From an uncultured Dehalococcoidia bacterium (GTDB taxonomy: Bacteria; Chloroflexota; Dehalococcoidia; Lucifugimonadales; UBA1123), in NCBI GenBank assembly GCA_951812505.1, contig CATOSI010000002.1:868001-932000 (forward strand): a stretch of DNA of 64,000 nucleotides, read 5' to 3'. The stretch's first letter is position 1. Every line of letters begins with the position of its first letter. The notes beneath the pieces were generated by a model, which had not been told where the DNA came from, did not search any database, and saw only the letters and a list, made by a program, of their open reading frames with translations. This document shows, one piece after another, positions 28,936 through 38,435 of the stretch. A program made the translations under genes and the position numbers.

Positions 28936-30159
28936 ATGAGCATCCATACAGTGGCTCCTGCGGATTTTACATCCGCCGGGCCTCCACTACAACCTGGGGC
29001 GTTCCCGGATCTCGCCGAAGAGCGCGAGATTCTGGATAGCGTCAACCTCCAGCCGCTGATAGAGGCGGTTTCTAAGCCCTACGCGGGAGTCGGTCGCAGA
29101 CCTCACGACAGACGCGCCATCGTGCGCGCTCACTTCATGGCGTATCTGCACAAGACCATCATCGGCACCGTCACAGCGCTGCACTGGACGCTGCTCAACA
29201 ACGCAACGTTCAGGGCGGCCTGCGGATTCAACGGCAGGGTCCCGTCCAGGCCAACGCTCTCGAGGGTCTGGACGCAGATGGCGGAATATCCTGAAGCTGT
29301 AGAGCGGATAATGGACGAGATCGTCCGCGAGGCGAAGAGGATCCGCCCCGACCTGGGTGAGGAACTGGCGGTGGATGCCACTCCAGTCCGTTCGTACTCC
29401 GACGGCAATAGAAAGCCTCGCTCGGACCCGGACGCCGAATGGGGAATGCACCACAAGGCAAATACGAAGGAGGGCTTCGAGTGGGTGTTCGGCTATAAGC
29501 TGCACGTTGCCGCAGACGCCAACTACGACTTCCCCATCGCCATGAAATTCACGCCGGGTAACGCGAACGACTCGCCTCACATGATCCCAGTGATCCAAGA
29601 CGCGGAGAGACGTCTGGGCAGCTTCCCGAAGTCAGTTCTGGGAGACCGTGGATATGATTCAGCGGCAAACAGCCAATGGGTGGACGAGCGGGGCGGCGCA
29701 CCGATCATCCACAAGCGAAAGCCGAAGTCAGGGCTTCACCAGGGCGAGTACACCACCGACGGCATTCCGATCTGCGAGTGCGGGGAGGTCCGGGAGTATC
29801 TGTTCACCAACCCCGCCAACGGCGTTCACCACTATGGACGCGCCCCGGACTGTCGTTCTGACGACGAGGACTCGCTGTGCTTCATAACCTTCTGGGTGAA
29901 TCCGCAGGAGAACGTGAGGCTGTTCGGAGGCGAGGTACGGCGCGGCAGCGATGAGTGGAAGCAGGGATATAAGAAGCGCTGGAGTGTCGAGCGGGTGTTC
30001 AGCCGATGGAAGGTGGAGGGTCGTCTGAACGATCACCGCTTCAGGCAGAGTAAGACGATACGGCTGCACGCGATGCTTCAGATGCTGGCTCTTCAGGCGG
30101 TGATCCTGACACGAATGAAGGCATCAGCTGCCGCTCCTGACGGTGAGCTCTGGGATTAG
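28936..30159 (+). CDS. IS1182/IS4-like DDE transposase
   Basis: 407 residues. The N-terminal helical domain contains MAYLHKTIIGTVTALHW. DDE core: ELAVDATPVRSYSDG with the first Asp, VLGDRGYDSAANSQW with the second, and WSVERVFSRWK with the Glu. A Cys-containing insertion (ICECGEVREYLF, then APDCRSDDEDSLC) sits between the second Asp and the Glu. A 3' fragment of a close relative occurs at 51042-51458. The frame is complete, so the element may be active. Its ends were not resolved. Confidence 0.85.
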   Translation: MSIHTVAPADFTSAGPPLQPGAFPDLAEEREILDSVNLQPLIEAVSKPYAGVGRRPHDRRAIVRAHFMAYLHKTIIGTVTALHWTLLNNATFRAACGFNGRVPSRPTLSRVWTQMAEYPEAVERIMDEIVREAKRIRPDLGEELAVDATPVRSYSDGNRKPRSDPDAEWGMHHKANTKEGFEWVFGYKLHVAADANYDFPIAMKFTPGNANDSPHMIPVIQDAERRLGSFPKSVLGDRGYDSAANSQWVDERGGAPIIHKRKPKSGLHQGEYTTDGIPICECGEVREYLFTNPANGVHHYGRAPDCRSDDEDSLCFITFWVNPQENVRLFGGEVRRGSDEWKQGYKKRWSVERVFSRWKVEGRLNDHRFRQSKTIRLHAMLQMLALQAVILTRMKASAAAPDGELWD

Positions 30160-30463
30160 AGTCCTGTGCCTGCGAGGATCGTGCCCTCGGTGTCGTGGTA
30201 CAGCCCAGTTGCCGGTGATTTCCGCCCACACGCTTATGTCCGCCTCGCGTCCCATGTCCAGGCTACGAGGATGAATTGTAATTGGACCGCGTAGGCCACT
30301 GACGATGGGACATTGAGCTTTCGCCCGCGTAGGACAGAACCGCGCTTGACGAGGGATTGCTGTCCATTGCATCAAGTATCGGCATTTGGGAACCGGAGAG
30401 TGAACCCTTGGTCCAAGAGTGTCCGCTGCCGGATCCCAAATATTTGACACGGAGGATAAACTG
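30160..30463. other. intergenic stretch, no gene seen
   Basis: 304 bp between the transposase and the opposing secreted-protein gene. Presumably holds the transposon's right end. Confidence 0.45.
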
Positions 30464-31870
30464 TCATGCGTGGCGATGGCGAAGACTTCGAACGCCAAGT
30501 ACGACCATACTCACCAGCAGCCCGAACGCTGCGACTATTCCCAGAAGATAAGGCCAGAATTCGCCAATGTATTCTCCTAAGTTGGCGACAGATTCTGCTG
30601 TCGACAATCTTGGCGAACCGGATGGCCCGCTCATCCAACCACCGGGGGGCACCTTTGGTCCTGGGCGGCCGATGTTTCCGGGCAGCCCCACGCCAGGGAC
30701 TGCTGGCTGGTAAGGTGTGCCTGGCAGTCCCAACCTGTGTGGCGTTCGATCAGGCTCTCCGACCACACCCACTGCGTCCACGGGAATGTTCAGCTGTTTC
30801 AGTAGCTGGGGCAGGGCCTTCTTGGTCTGTTCCAGATTCAGACCCACTACCCATATCGTCTCCCTCATGCTCGCGCGGTCGTATCCATAACCGGGGATTC
30901 TTGATGCTGGCCGCAATGAGTCGTATGGCAGCACGACTTTACCGACCACTGAACTGACGGTATTTGTTTCTATCACCGCCTGGATTATGCCGACCGTATT
31001 GCCGGAGGAGTGAATGAAGCGGTTCAGAACTATCTTCCACCGCAACAGTTCCTCGTAGCTGTACTTCACCGGTATTATCACCACGTCGTCTTCGTTGAAG
31101 ATTGGGATATCCCAGTTGATAAGCGCCTGTTTAGCTGCCTGAGCTCTGGCATCATCCAAAGATGATGCCTTCACCTGGACATAGGTCTTTTCCGTATCAC
31201 TGCGCACACCCGCAATGCCCAGGCCGGGGAAATACTCCAGAGCGTAACGGCAAGACTCCGCCGTCCTATTTAGTTCGTCATCCAGGCATTCCAGCGTGGG
31301 GAAGTTGGTCGTGTCCACGCCCGACACGTCGAATCCGCTTGATCCGGTCGCTCCGGCGGCGACTGCGGGCCACACCTGTTGAAACGCGGCCCATCCGGGC
31401 TCCGAGCGCCTGGCCTCTGCTCCCCCGTGCTTCAGCTCGATGTCCACATACTCTGTCTCCTCATCCAGATAGGGGAGAATGTATCCCCCCATCGGGCTAT
31501 ACCAGAATATCCCACCGAGACAGCCGCTCTGCTCCAGTACGCAGTCATCGCCACCCACTGCTCGGACCCTGGCTTGGGCCTTTCTCTGAAGGTACAGGTA
31601 CACGTCGTCGGACACGGGATCTGTCTGGTCGAGATACACGAACAACTCGGTCCCCGCTCCGTACATCGCGTCCACTTCGATGATATCGTCGCGCTCCGCC
31701 TCCTCGAGCACATAGCAGTGCAGTGGGCTCTCGGACAGAATGCCTCCCCAGCAGTTCCCGGGAGGAGCGTCCGCATGGGCCGTGCCGGTGAATACAAGCG
31801 CCATTAGGAACAGCACAATCGAGCCTGCCAGCCATTTCATCCCGCCGAGTGGGTAACCGCGCTCATACAT
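30464..31870 (-). CDS. secreted, C-terminally membrane-anchored protein with a protease pro-region-like domain
   Basis: About 468 residues from an ATG at 31870 that has AGGAG seven bases upstream. A signal peptide (LAGSIVLFLMALVFTGTAHA) is followed by a Cys-containing domain, then a region with VKYSYEELLRWKIVLN and LNIPVDAVGVVG. The same pattern recurs in the pro-region of the S1 protease at 55174 and the lipoprotein at 56534. A Pro/Gly-rich stalk and one membrane helix (FWPYLLGIVAAFGLLVSMVV) with a basic tail follow. It is probably displayed on the cell surface. Function unknown. The shared domain ties it to the protease locus 16-28 kb away. Confidence 0.7.
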   Translation of the reverse strand: MYERGYPLGGMKWLAGSIVLFLMALVFTGTAHADAPPGNCWGGILSESPLHCYVLEEAERDDIIEVDAMYGAGTELFVYLDQTDPVSDDVYLYLQRKAQARVRAVGGDDCVLEQSGCLGGIFWYSPMGGYILPYLDEETEYVDIELKHGGAEARRSEPGWAAFQQVWPAVAAGATGSSGFDVSGVDTTNFPTLECLDDELNRTAESCRYALEYFPGLGIAGVRSDTEKTYVQVKASSLDDARAQAAKQALINWDIPIFNEDDVVIIPVKYSYEELLRWKIVLNRFIHSSGNTVGIIQAVIETNTVSSVVGKVVLPYDSLRPASRIPGYGYDRASMRETIWVVGLNLEQTKKALPQLLKQLNIPVDAVGVVGEPDRTPHRLGLPGTPYQPAVPGVGLPGNIGRPGPKVPPGGWMSGPSGSPRLSTAESVANLGEYIGEFWPYLLGIVAAFGLLVSMVVLGVRSLRHRHA

Positions 31871-31922
31871 CAAACATCTCCTGTTTATCTATTGTGAAAA
31901 GTAGTTACTCACACTGTCGCCG

Positions 31923-32176
31923 TCACTCGCGCGACTGGAATGAGATTTCCTTGTGCAGACCGCACGGCCCCGACGTGCGGCATTTCCACACGCTTGCTGT
32001 ATGTTCACCATGCAGGTCCGACAGAATTGATGTTGGAACTCTGTGTTCCGTCTCTCCATCGTCGATAGTCGCCAGATACTCGATGGCGGCGATCTCCAGG
32101 ATATAGTAGTCGAACTCCGAGTCCGCTGACCAACTGAAGAGTATGGTATCGCTACTTGCTCCATCTGCGCCCGATT
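31923..32176 (-). pseudogene. C-terminal remnant of an extracellular Fn3-like protein
   Basis: The minus frame reads TILFSWSADSEFDYYILEIA, then CRTSGPCGLHKEISF. The W...YY.LEI pattern and terminal Cys pair resemble a fibronectin type III-like strand set. No start or signal peptide is present and the upstream part merges into a recombinase relic, so it is a truncated gene. Confidence 0.45.
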
Positions 32177-32523
32177 CCCCCGACGCGCCGCCGAAATGCT
32201 GGGTACGACGCCAGCGCAAGAAGACCGGCGAGTTACTGCCTGCTCGCAAGACGCGAGGCGGGACCCGATACTACTCGATTGCAGACATAATGGGCTTGGC
32301 GAACGAAGCGGCGCCGACTATCTGCTATGCCCGGGTCTCGTCCGCGAGATTGCGAGTAGGAATTTCCAATCTGGAATGCCAGAGTTGGTCGGGTCTTCTA
32401 CCCCCTCTCTTGGGTCCCTCTATCGTTTACGGTACAGATGAAGGACCTTCGCCAAACAGTATGGTGCTTGATGCCCGTGTCGGTCAGTGGTGCCTGGAGA
32501 ACCTCTGTGGCGCGAAACTGTGA
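32143..32523 (+). pseudogene. IS607-family serine recombinase (TnpA) relic
   Basis: The frame contains the end of a MerR-type HTH (LLPARKTRGGTRYYSIAD) followed by the start of a resolvase catalytic domain (TICYARVSSARLRVGISNLE) with the conserved YARVSS, where the nucleophilic Ser sits. The rest of the resolvase domain is missing or frame-scrambled. Accompanying TnpB is absent. Confidence 0.6.
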
Positions 32524-32577
32524 GCCGTAGATGGAACGCTGCTATGTGACATAGTCAGTGGTGAAGTTACAGCCTAT

Positions 32578-32614
32578 CAGTTTACTTTATGTTTCATGCC
32601 AGTTTACTTTATGT
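32578..32614. repeat. direct repeat CAGTTTACTTTATGT x2 (22-bp period), probable IS end relic
   Basis: Identical 15-mers start at 32578 and 32600. Paired short repeats of this sort are typical of the multiple transposase-binding sites at IS21-type ends. No matching gene remains next to it. Confidence 0.5.
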
Positions 32615-32828
32615 CCTGCATTCGGTAGGCTAATGACAATTAGCCTCAGTCGCCCCGCAGACGACTCGATGTGACCATAGAGCAGGCCTCTCTGGCTCCA
32701 CTCCGCAGGTCATCGCCGATCCGAACGGGCAACCCAACGACCACATGGCGTTACCACACGCAATTGGTATTGTGTCAATTTCCGCGATACTCACCAGATG
32801 GGTGTCTGAACAGGATGAAATAGCGTTT

Positions 32829-35813
32829 ATGATTTCTGTAGAGCATAGTCTGCAAGACCTTTTCAAGACCCAAGCCGTGCAGACTCCAGATGAGCCGGCA
32901 ATAGTGTTCGGCCATGAGGAGATGTCTTACAGTCAACTTGATGAGGCGACGGACGCACTTGGCGCCTACCTTCGCTATTGCGGTGTTTCAACTGATGGCC
33001 CGGTGGGCATTTTCATGGAGACCTGCCCGGAGTACATCGTCGCAAGCATCGGAACTCTGAAGGCCGGTGGGGCCTTCATGCCCATGGCCCTCGACTCTCC
33101 TGAACCTTTGCTGCGGGCCATAGTGGCAGAATCGCAGCCCAAGGTGGTGGTCACCAAATCTCCGCACCTGTCCAGACTGGACGGATTCACGGGGACGCAC
33201 ATACTGTCTATTGACAGTGATCAGTCCTGGAGGATCTCCGATGCGGCAACCCGTGGGCCCCACGTCGCCAATGACAGCCTGGCGTTCATACCTTACACTT
33301 CTGGCACGACCGGAGACCCGAAGGGGGTAATGCTTACCGGCAGCTCAGTCATCTCATCTTACCTCGCCAGGTACGAATTCAGTTCTTACAGTGTCGGAGA
33401 CAGGGTTGCCTGCAACATCTTCTTCGCCTGGGAGTTCCTCCGCCCGCTGCTGAAGGGAGGAACGGTACACGTAATCCCTGATGACATTGTGTTCCTCCCG
33501 CGGGCTCTCACCGCATTTATCTCGGAGCACCGGATTTCCGAGATTCTGTTTACTCCGTCCCTGTTACAGGCAGTTTTGAATTCGGCCGAACCCGCGGTCC
33601 TGCGGACCCAACTGTCGTCCCTGCGAGTGGTCTGGCTCAATGGCGAGGTGGTGCCAACCAGCCTGCTGAACCAGGCGTTGGGAGTGTTGCCCGACGCCGC
33701 CCGTGTGTTCAACACCTACAGCATCAGTGAGACCCACGACGTTTGTACCTTTGAGTTGACGGACTTGAGCGTGGATGGAATGGAAGTATGCCCCGTGGGG
33801 TTGCCAATGGAGGGGGTAAAGGTCCGAGTGCTCCCGGAAGGGCAATCTGCTCTCCTCTCAAGCGGCGCGGGTGAGCTGCTGATCGGCGGCCGAGGACTTG
33901 CCCGGGGCTATCTGAATAGGCCCGACCTGGACTCCGAGAAGTTTGTCCGCTGGAACGGCGAGAGGTATTACGCAACTGGCGACCTGGCCGAGATTGATGT
34001 GTCGGGAATGACAATGATCATTGGCCGGGACGATTCGATGGTCAAGATCAGGGGGTACAGTGTCTACCTGGGGGCCATCGAGGAAGCGCTCCGGAGTAAC
34101 TGTGACGTGCTCGACGCGGCAGTGTTGGCCGAAACAGAGGACGAGATAAACAAGCGGTTGGTAGCCTACGTCATAAGGTCCCCGCAGGCAACTTGGAATG
34201 TCGACGCCAGGAGCGGGACAAGCGGGGACCTCAAGAGGCTGTTGGAGCGCTATCTGCCACTCTACATGGTGCCCAGCCGTTTTGTGGAGTTGGATGAACT
34301 GCCCATAAACCAGCAGACGGGCAAACTGGACCGCAAATCGCTGCCCGTGCCCCGTGAACAGAAGTCCACGGTCGAGGAGAGAACGCCGCTGCCGAAGGAC
34401 GCCACGGAAGCGGAGCGCCGCCGGGCTTTGCGCGAGCTATGGAGCGAGACTCTGGATGTTGACAGAGATTCGTTGGAGGACGACTGGAGCTTTTTCGACC
34501 TTGGCGGTCACTCCCTTACGGGCCTGGAGCTTACCCTGTCCATCGAACAGACATTTGGGATTGAACTCAGTGGCGTCGAGATTTACGAACATCCAACCAT
34601 AAGCAAGTTGGCGGCATATCTGGAAAGTAGAGGAAGAGGGTCGTACATGGAATCGAAAATCTCGCTGGACAATGACTCAGTCCTGGCCCCTGAAATTTCG
34701 CCGATGGGCAGCGTTAGGACTACCCGTTTGAGTGAAGCGTCATCGGTCCTGGTGACCGGGGCAACCGGCTTTCTGGGGGCGTTCCTGCTTGACGAACTGC
34801 TGCGCGCCACGGGACAGGGCACCCGGTTTTATTGTCTGGTAAGAGATCAGGCTTCGGGACACGGGAGACCCAGCAATCGAGTATTGGAGACCCAGAAATT
34901 TTACGGGCTGTCCAGCCAGTCCATGGAGGACCGGATTATCCCTGTTACGGGAGACGTCTCTCAGCCTCAGATGGGACTGGACGACGAAAGATACCAGGAG
35001 TTGGCTGAAGAGATCGACCTGATATTCCACTGCGCCGCCTCCGTCAACTACGCCTATCCCTATGATGTGGCCAAGCCCCACACTGTCGACGGGACATCGG
35101 AGGTGCTCAAGTTTGCCTGCACGACCAGAACAAAGACGCTCCAGTACATCTCCTCCAACGGTGTTTTCCCTGGAGGCGACGATACCCCCTACCTGGAAAA
35201 TAAACACATTGACGATTTTATCGACAGGATGGAAGGGGGCTACAACCAGACCAAGTGGGTTGCAGAAAGACTCGTGTGGTCAGCAGTGTCCCGGGGGTTG
35301 CCGGTCTGCATATACAGGCCGGGCAATATCGGCCATGAGAGCAGCACCGGCACGGTCAATCCAAATGACTTCCAGTCGTTGATAATCAAGGCCTGTGCCC
35401 GCTCCGGCTGTGCCCCCCTGGTGCCAGACTGGTGCTTCGAGATGACCCCTGTCGACTTCCTCGCCACCGCTATCAGGAAGTTCTCCGATGAGCCGGCGCA
35501 TCTGGGAAAGGTCTATAACGCGGTCCAACAGGACCCAGTTACCGCTGACAGCGTTTTTGCTCTTATGCAGGACCGAGGTTACCTGACAGACCGCGTATCC
35601 TTGGGTGAGTGGAAATCAAGACTGCAAGAAATAGCAGACCGGGAGAACGACCTGGAGTTAGGTGTTCTGGTGCGCTCTCTGGACTCGGTTGAAGGGTATC
35701 TATCCGATACCAGCAAGTACGACATCAGCAAGTTCTCTGAAGCACTTGCGGAGACTGGTATGGCCATGCCGACAGTTGACGTGGACTACGTGACCAGATT
35801 CCTAAGAGAGTGA
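32829..35813 (+). CDS. NRPS-like carboxylate reductase: adenylation - carrier protein - thioester reductase
   Basis: 994 residues from the ATG at 32829. An ATG at 32745 would add 28 residues before the adenylation domain. A-domain: TSGTTGDPKGVML (about 157), NTYSISETHD, YATGDLAEID, VKIRGYSVYLGAIEEAL and NQQTGKLDRKS with the A10 Lys. Carrier protein: FFDLGGHSLTGLEL (about 555-568) with the phosphopantetheine Ser. Reductase: VLVTGATGFLGAFLL (about 640) for NADPH and YNQTKWVAERLV with the YxxxK pair (about 803). No condensation domain exists. The enzyme should activate a carboxylic or amino acid and release it as an aldehyde. Substrate unknown, no biosynthetic partners adjacent, and a phosphopantetheinyl transferase must be supplied elsewhere. 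Confidence 0.9.
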   Translation: MISVEHSLQDLFKTQAVQTPDEPAIVFGHEEMSYSQLDEATDALGAYLRYCGVSTDGPVGIFMETCPEYIVASIGTLKAGGAFMPMALDSPEPLLRAIVAESQPKVVVTKSPHLSRLDGFTGTHILSIDSDQSWRISDAATRGPHVANDSLAFIPYTSGTTGDPKGVMLTGSSVISSYLARYEFSSYSVGDRVACNIFFAWEFLRPLLKGGTVHVIPDDIVFLPRALTAFISEHRISEILFTPSLLQAVLNSAEPAVLRTQLSSLRVVWLNGEVVPTSLLNQALGVLPDAARVFNTYSISETHDVCTFELTDLSVDGMEVCPVGLPMEGVKVRVLPEGQSALLSSGAGELLIGGRGLARGYLNRPDLDSEKFVRWNGERYYATGDLAEIDVSGMTMIIGRDDSMVKIRGYSVYLGAIEEALRSNCDVLDAAVLAETEDEINKRLVAYVIRSPQATWNVDARSGTSGDLKRLLERYLPLYMVPSRFVELDELPINQQTGKLDRKSLPVPREQKSTVEERTPLPKDATEAERRRALRELWSETLDVDRDSLEDDWSFFDLGGHSLTGLELTLSIEQTFGIELSGVEIYEHPTISKLAAYLESRGRGSYMESKISLDNDSVLAPEISPMGSVRTTRLSEASSVLVTGATGFLGAFLLDELLRATGQGTRFYCLVRDQASGHGRPSNRVLETQKFYGLSSQSMEDRIIPVTGDVSQPQMGLDDERYQELAEEIDLIFHCAASVNYAYPYDVAKPHTVDGTSEVLKFACTTRTKTLQYISSNGVFPGGDDTPYLENKHIDDFIDRMEGGYNQTKWVAERLVWSAVSRGLPVCIYRPGNIGHESSTGTVNPNDFQSLIIKACARSGCAPLVPDWCFEMTPVDFLATAIRKFSDEPAHLGKVYNAVQQDPVTADSVFALMQDRGYLTDRVSLGEWKSRLQEIADRENDLELGVLVRSLDSVEGYLSDTSKYDISKFSEALAETGMAMPTVDVDYVTRFLRE

Positions 35814-36092
35814 CAGAACCAGACTGAATGTTCACGAGGGATGATCTGACGGGCATATCATCTTCACAATGGTCAAAGCCCACTATTACATTCTACTCCC
35901 AGAATGAGACTGGGGCTTCCGAGCGAGTCCTGGATTCTTCTCGTCGAACTTGGCGGTCGGCTGAGTGCGAGAATGAACTACAGTTGTAGGCACTGCATAC
36001 GGCACATAACCAATCACGGGGTTATGGGATCGAGAGTGATGAGTCGGCATAACTGGGCATAGGATGTATAGGGCGAACCTATCTGTGCTGTC
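35814..36092. other. intergenic stretch, no gene seen
   Basis: No coding frame, terminator or repeat recognised downstream of the A-T-R gene. Confidence 0.4.
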
Positions 36093-36272
36093 TCATTCCG
36101 CATTACAAGTTGTACGACCAGTCGTGGTTCCGAAGACCCCAATGCACTGACTGATAGACTCAACCAATTCGGGCGCATGGTCCGGGCAGGCCCTCCCCAC
36201 TGCTATTTCTCCAAACCTTGCCTGGACAGCGACTGGCCTGATGCAGTCCGGATTCTCACATGTCGCCTGCAT
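36093..36272 (-). CDS. possible small Cys-rich protein (59 residues)
   Basis: ATG at 36272. The N-terminus reads CENPDCIRPVAV and later RACPDHAPELVE, giving CxxxxC and CPxH pairs that could bind one zinc. The upstream ribosome site is weak. No family recognised. It lies among mobile-element relics, so a remnant is possible. Confidence 0.35.
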   Translation of the reverse strand: MQATCENPDCIRPVAVQARFGEIAVGRACPDHAPELVESISQCIGVFGTTTGRTTCNAE

Positions 36273-36459
36273 ATCAAATCTCTGTCATCTCAGCCGGGAC
36301 AGCGGTGACCTCAATAGCCCTCTGGCCGGTCAGACCATCCGAACCGTGCCAGCTCGGGAGCTACGCATGCCAGCGGAACAGGCTCGTGGCCTGGACCTCG
36401 AACGCCGACAGTACCGGCGGGGCCCGCCGACATCGCCCGACCAGCCACCCTAAAAACCC

Positions 36460-36602
36460 TTGCCGCGGCGATAGACAGGATCGTGCATCACTCGGTCATA
36501 CTGGAGTTCGACCTGCCGAGCTACCAGACCAATGCTGCGCAGAGTCGGCAGGCGGAGAAGTTGTCGCACCGGCAAGGGTAATTGACGCGCGGCAAAAATG
36601 GT
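36460..36602 (+). pseudogene. IS21-family istB 3' end and right terminus, relic
   Basis: The frame reads AAAIDRIVHHSVILEFDLPS then SYQTNAAQSRQAEK, close to the istB C-terminus of the intact IS21 at 25.2 kb. It is followed by two CCGGCAAGG/GCGGCAAAAATGGTTG terminal units. The rest of the element has gone. This is a different, diverged IS21 member. Confidence 0.75.
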
Positions 36603-36874
36603 TGTCGCGGTACAGAGACGGCGAACTTGACGGAAGCAGGCTTTGCTCAGATATTCCCGTGAAGATGCGACCGCCGACTCCGCGTCCAGCGAAATCTCCG
36701 CCGTGTAGTCGGCAATCGTTCCGCTCGTACCCTCCGTTGCAACTGTGGCGAATGCCTCGTTCCAAGTGCTCGGCGACCGGAGTCGGCTCCGGCGGCGGAG
36801 TGAATACAGGCATTGAGACAAGCGTCTCTCAGATACCCTTTCCCATCAAAGGCGAGAGCCAGGGTGAAGATAAT
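36603..36874. other. intergenic stretch with doubtful coding trace
   Basis: A minus frame around 36640-36800 reads EAFATVATEGTSGTIADY and then a short helical stretch. It has no start, family or neighbour support, so no gene is called. Confidence 0.3.
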
Positions 36875-37666
36875 CTACATCACCGACCGCACCAACCCGC
36901 CGTCCACCAGCATCGTCGTACCCGTGATGTAGCTCGACCGCGACGACGCCAGGAACGCTACAAGGTACGCTAGTTCCCGCGGCTCGCCAATGCGCTTCAA
37001 TGCCGTCTGTTCCGCCCGCTGCTCCAGGGCGTCTTCAATGGAAATCCCCTGCGCCCGCGCCCGATCCTCCACGTTCTCCATCATCCGCTCCGACATGATG
37101 CTGCCGGGGCACACGTTATTGATGAGTATGTTCTCGTGCCCGATGTCGTCGGACAGGTTCTTCATAAATCCGATGACGCCCATCCGAGTCGCCGCTGACA
37201 GAGCCAGGTTTGGTATCGGCGTATAGACCGTGCTGGCCAGGATGTTGATGATGCGTCCGCCGCCCTGTACCCGCAGATGCGGCAGCGCCTCCCGCGTCAT
37301 CCGCGCGAAGAAGAACAGCGAGCGATTCGCCGACTCCTGCCACAGTTCTTCGGTGGAATCCTTGGCGTAGGCTTGGGGCGGACCTCCCGAGTTGTTCACT
37401 GTGATGTCCAACTGGCCGAAACGGTCCACTGTGCCAGCCACCAGCTCGGCAATGGTCTCTTCCTTGTCCAGGTCGCCGGCAAATGTGAAAATCTCTGCCC
37501 CAGTGGCGCCCCGTATCTCGTCCGCCGCCCGTTCAAGGTCTGACGCCGTGCGCGCGCACATCGCCACCCGCGCACCCTCCTCTGCCAGCACCTCCGAGCA
37601 CGCGCGTCCCAGCCCTTTGCTGGCGCCGCCCACAATCGCTACCTTGCCATTCAATTCCAAGTCCAT
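36875..37666 (-). CDS. SDR-family oxidoreductase, atypical active site
   Basis: 263 residues from ATG 37666. The Rossmann motif is VAIVGGASKGLGRA, then AGDLDKEETI and VNNSGGPPQA (NNxG). The helix that normally carries YxxxK reads LALSAATRMGVIGF: Leu and Arg stand where Tyr and Lys are expected. Family knowledge: one SDR subgroup (beta-ketoacyl reductase-like) naturally lacks the canonical tetrad. The CPGSIMSERM and ITGTTMLVDGG ends are otherwise normal. Substrate unknown. Confidence 0.85.
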   Translation of the reverse strand: MDLELNGKVAIVGGASKGLGRACSEVLAEEGARVAMCARTASDLERAADEIRGATGAEIFTFAGDLDKEETIAELVAGTVDRFGQLDITVNNSGGPPQAYAKDSTEELWQESANRSLFFFARMTREALPHLRVQGGGRIINILASTVYTPIPNLALSAATRMGVIGFMKNLSDDIGHENILINNVCPGSIMSERMMENVEDRARAQGISIEDALEQRAEQTALKRIGEPRELAYLVAFLASSRSSYITGTTMLVDGGLVRSVM

Positions 37667-38435
37667 TATCAACCCGGCCTCCTCAACTGCTGCCACCGAT
37701 TATAGCAGGTGAGGCGGGTACCTTTTCAGTCGTCTGGCCGCTGCTCAATCATAATTGGCACTGGGCTCGTTGTCCCTTGATTGGTTGTCTAATCCACCAC
37801 CTCAAGGGATGTGAGGCATCTAACAGTAGTGTCCCTTAAGGTGGTGTATGAGAGAGCGTCACCGCACAGATTCAGAGTAGAGCCCGAACGGTTCTCTGGG
37901 CCAAACCAAGCCTGTTTCAGCAAGAAAGGGCCAGCACTGGAGGCCCACTTCTTCGGTATAACCAAGACGTACAGGAGCAGAGAACAGCCCGTCAAGGTAG
38001 TGGACTCGCCGGAGGTTGTCGCCGAGTGCATGAGGTTGTGTACGGCGGCGGCCCCACCGAGTGGCTTGAGCGCACCGGCACCGACAGTATATGTGCGCTC
38101 GACAACTACGTCGCAGCGTTCAGGGCGCGCGAGAACCTGCAGTTCTACCGGGTGCTTGCGGTCGCGAGCGGCCATGTGAACAGCCGCAGGGCCGAGTCCC
38201 ACAGCGGCACCAGCTGGAACGTGTCGCCCGTTATCTTGAAGCTGCCGAGTCGGCCACGGCGTCGTATCCGAGCACCGTGCCGCTGAAAGACGCGCCGGTA
38301 TCCAGCCTGACCGGCCGCATACCGGCCGAGTTGTGGAATGTCCCCGACAACGACTTTGCCGAGACCGACCTGCCCTTCTGCGGACAGTAGCTGGTTTGAT
38401 GCAATTGGCCATCTGTCCACATGGATGGACCGCCC
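37667..38435. other. gene-free stretch with scattered degenerate frames
   Basis: Plus-strand pieces in different frames look partly protein-like (EAHFFGITKTYRSREQPVKV, then NLQFYRVLAVASGHVNS, then WNVPDNDFAETDLPF). They could be one frameshifted old gene, but no family is recognised. Confidence 0.35.

Noticed and set aside
36260..36973. 237-codon plus-strand frame
   Set aside because: Crosses the IS21 relic and the 3' end of the SDR gene in the wrong phase. Low-complexity Arg/Pro/Ser composition typical of a shadow.
37789..38412. 207-codon minus-strand frame
   Set aside because: No family features or start signal. The opposite strand has equally weak fragments, so no gene is called.
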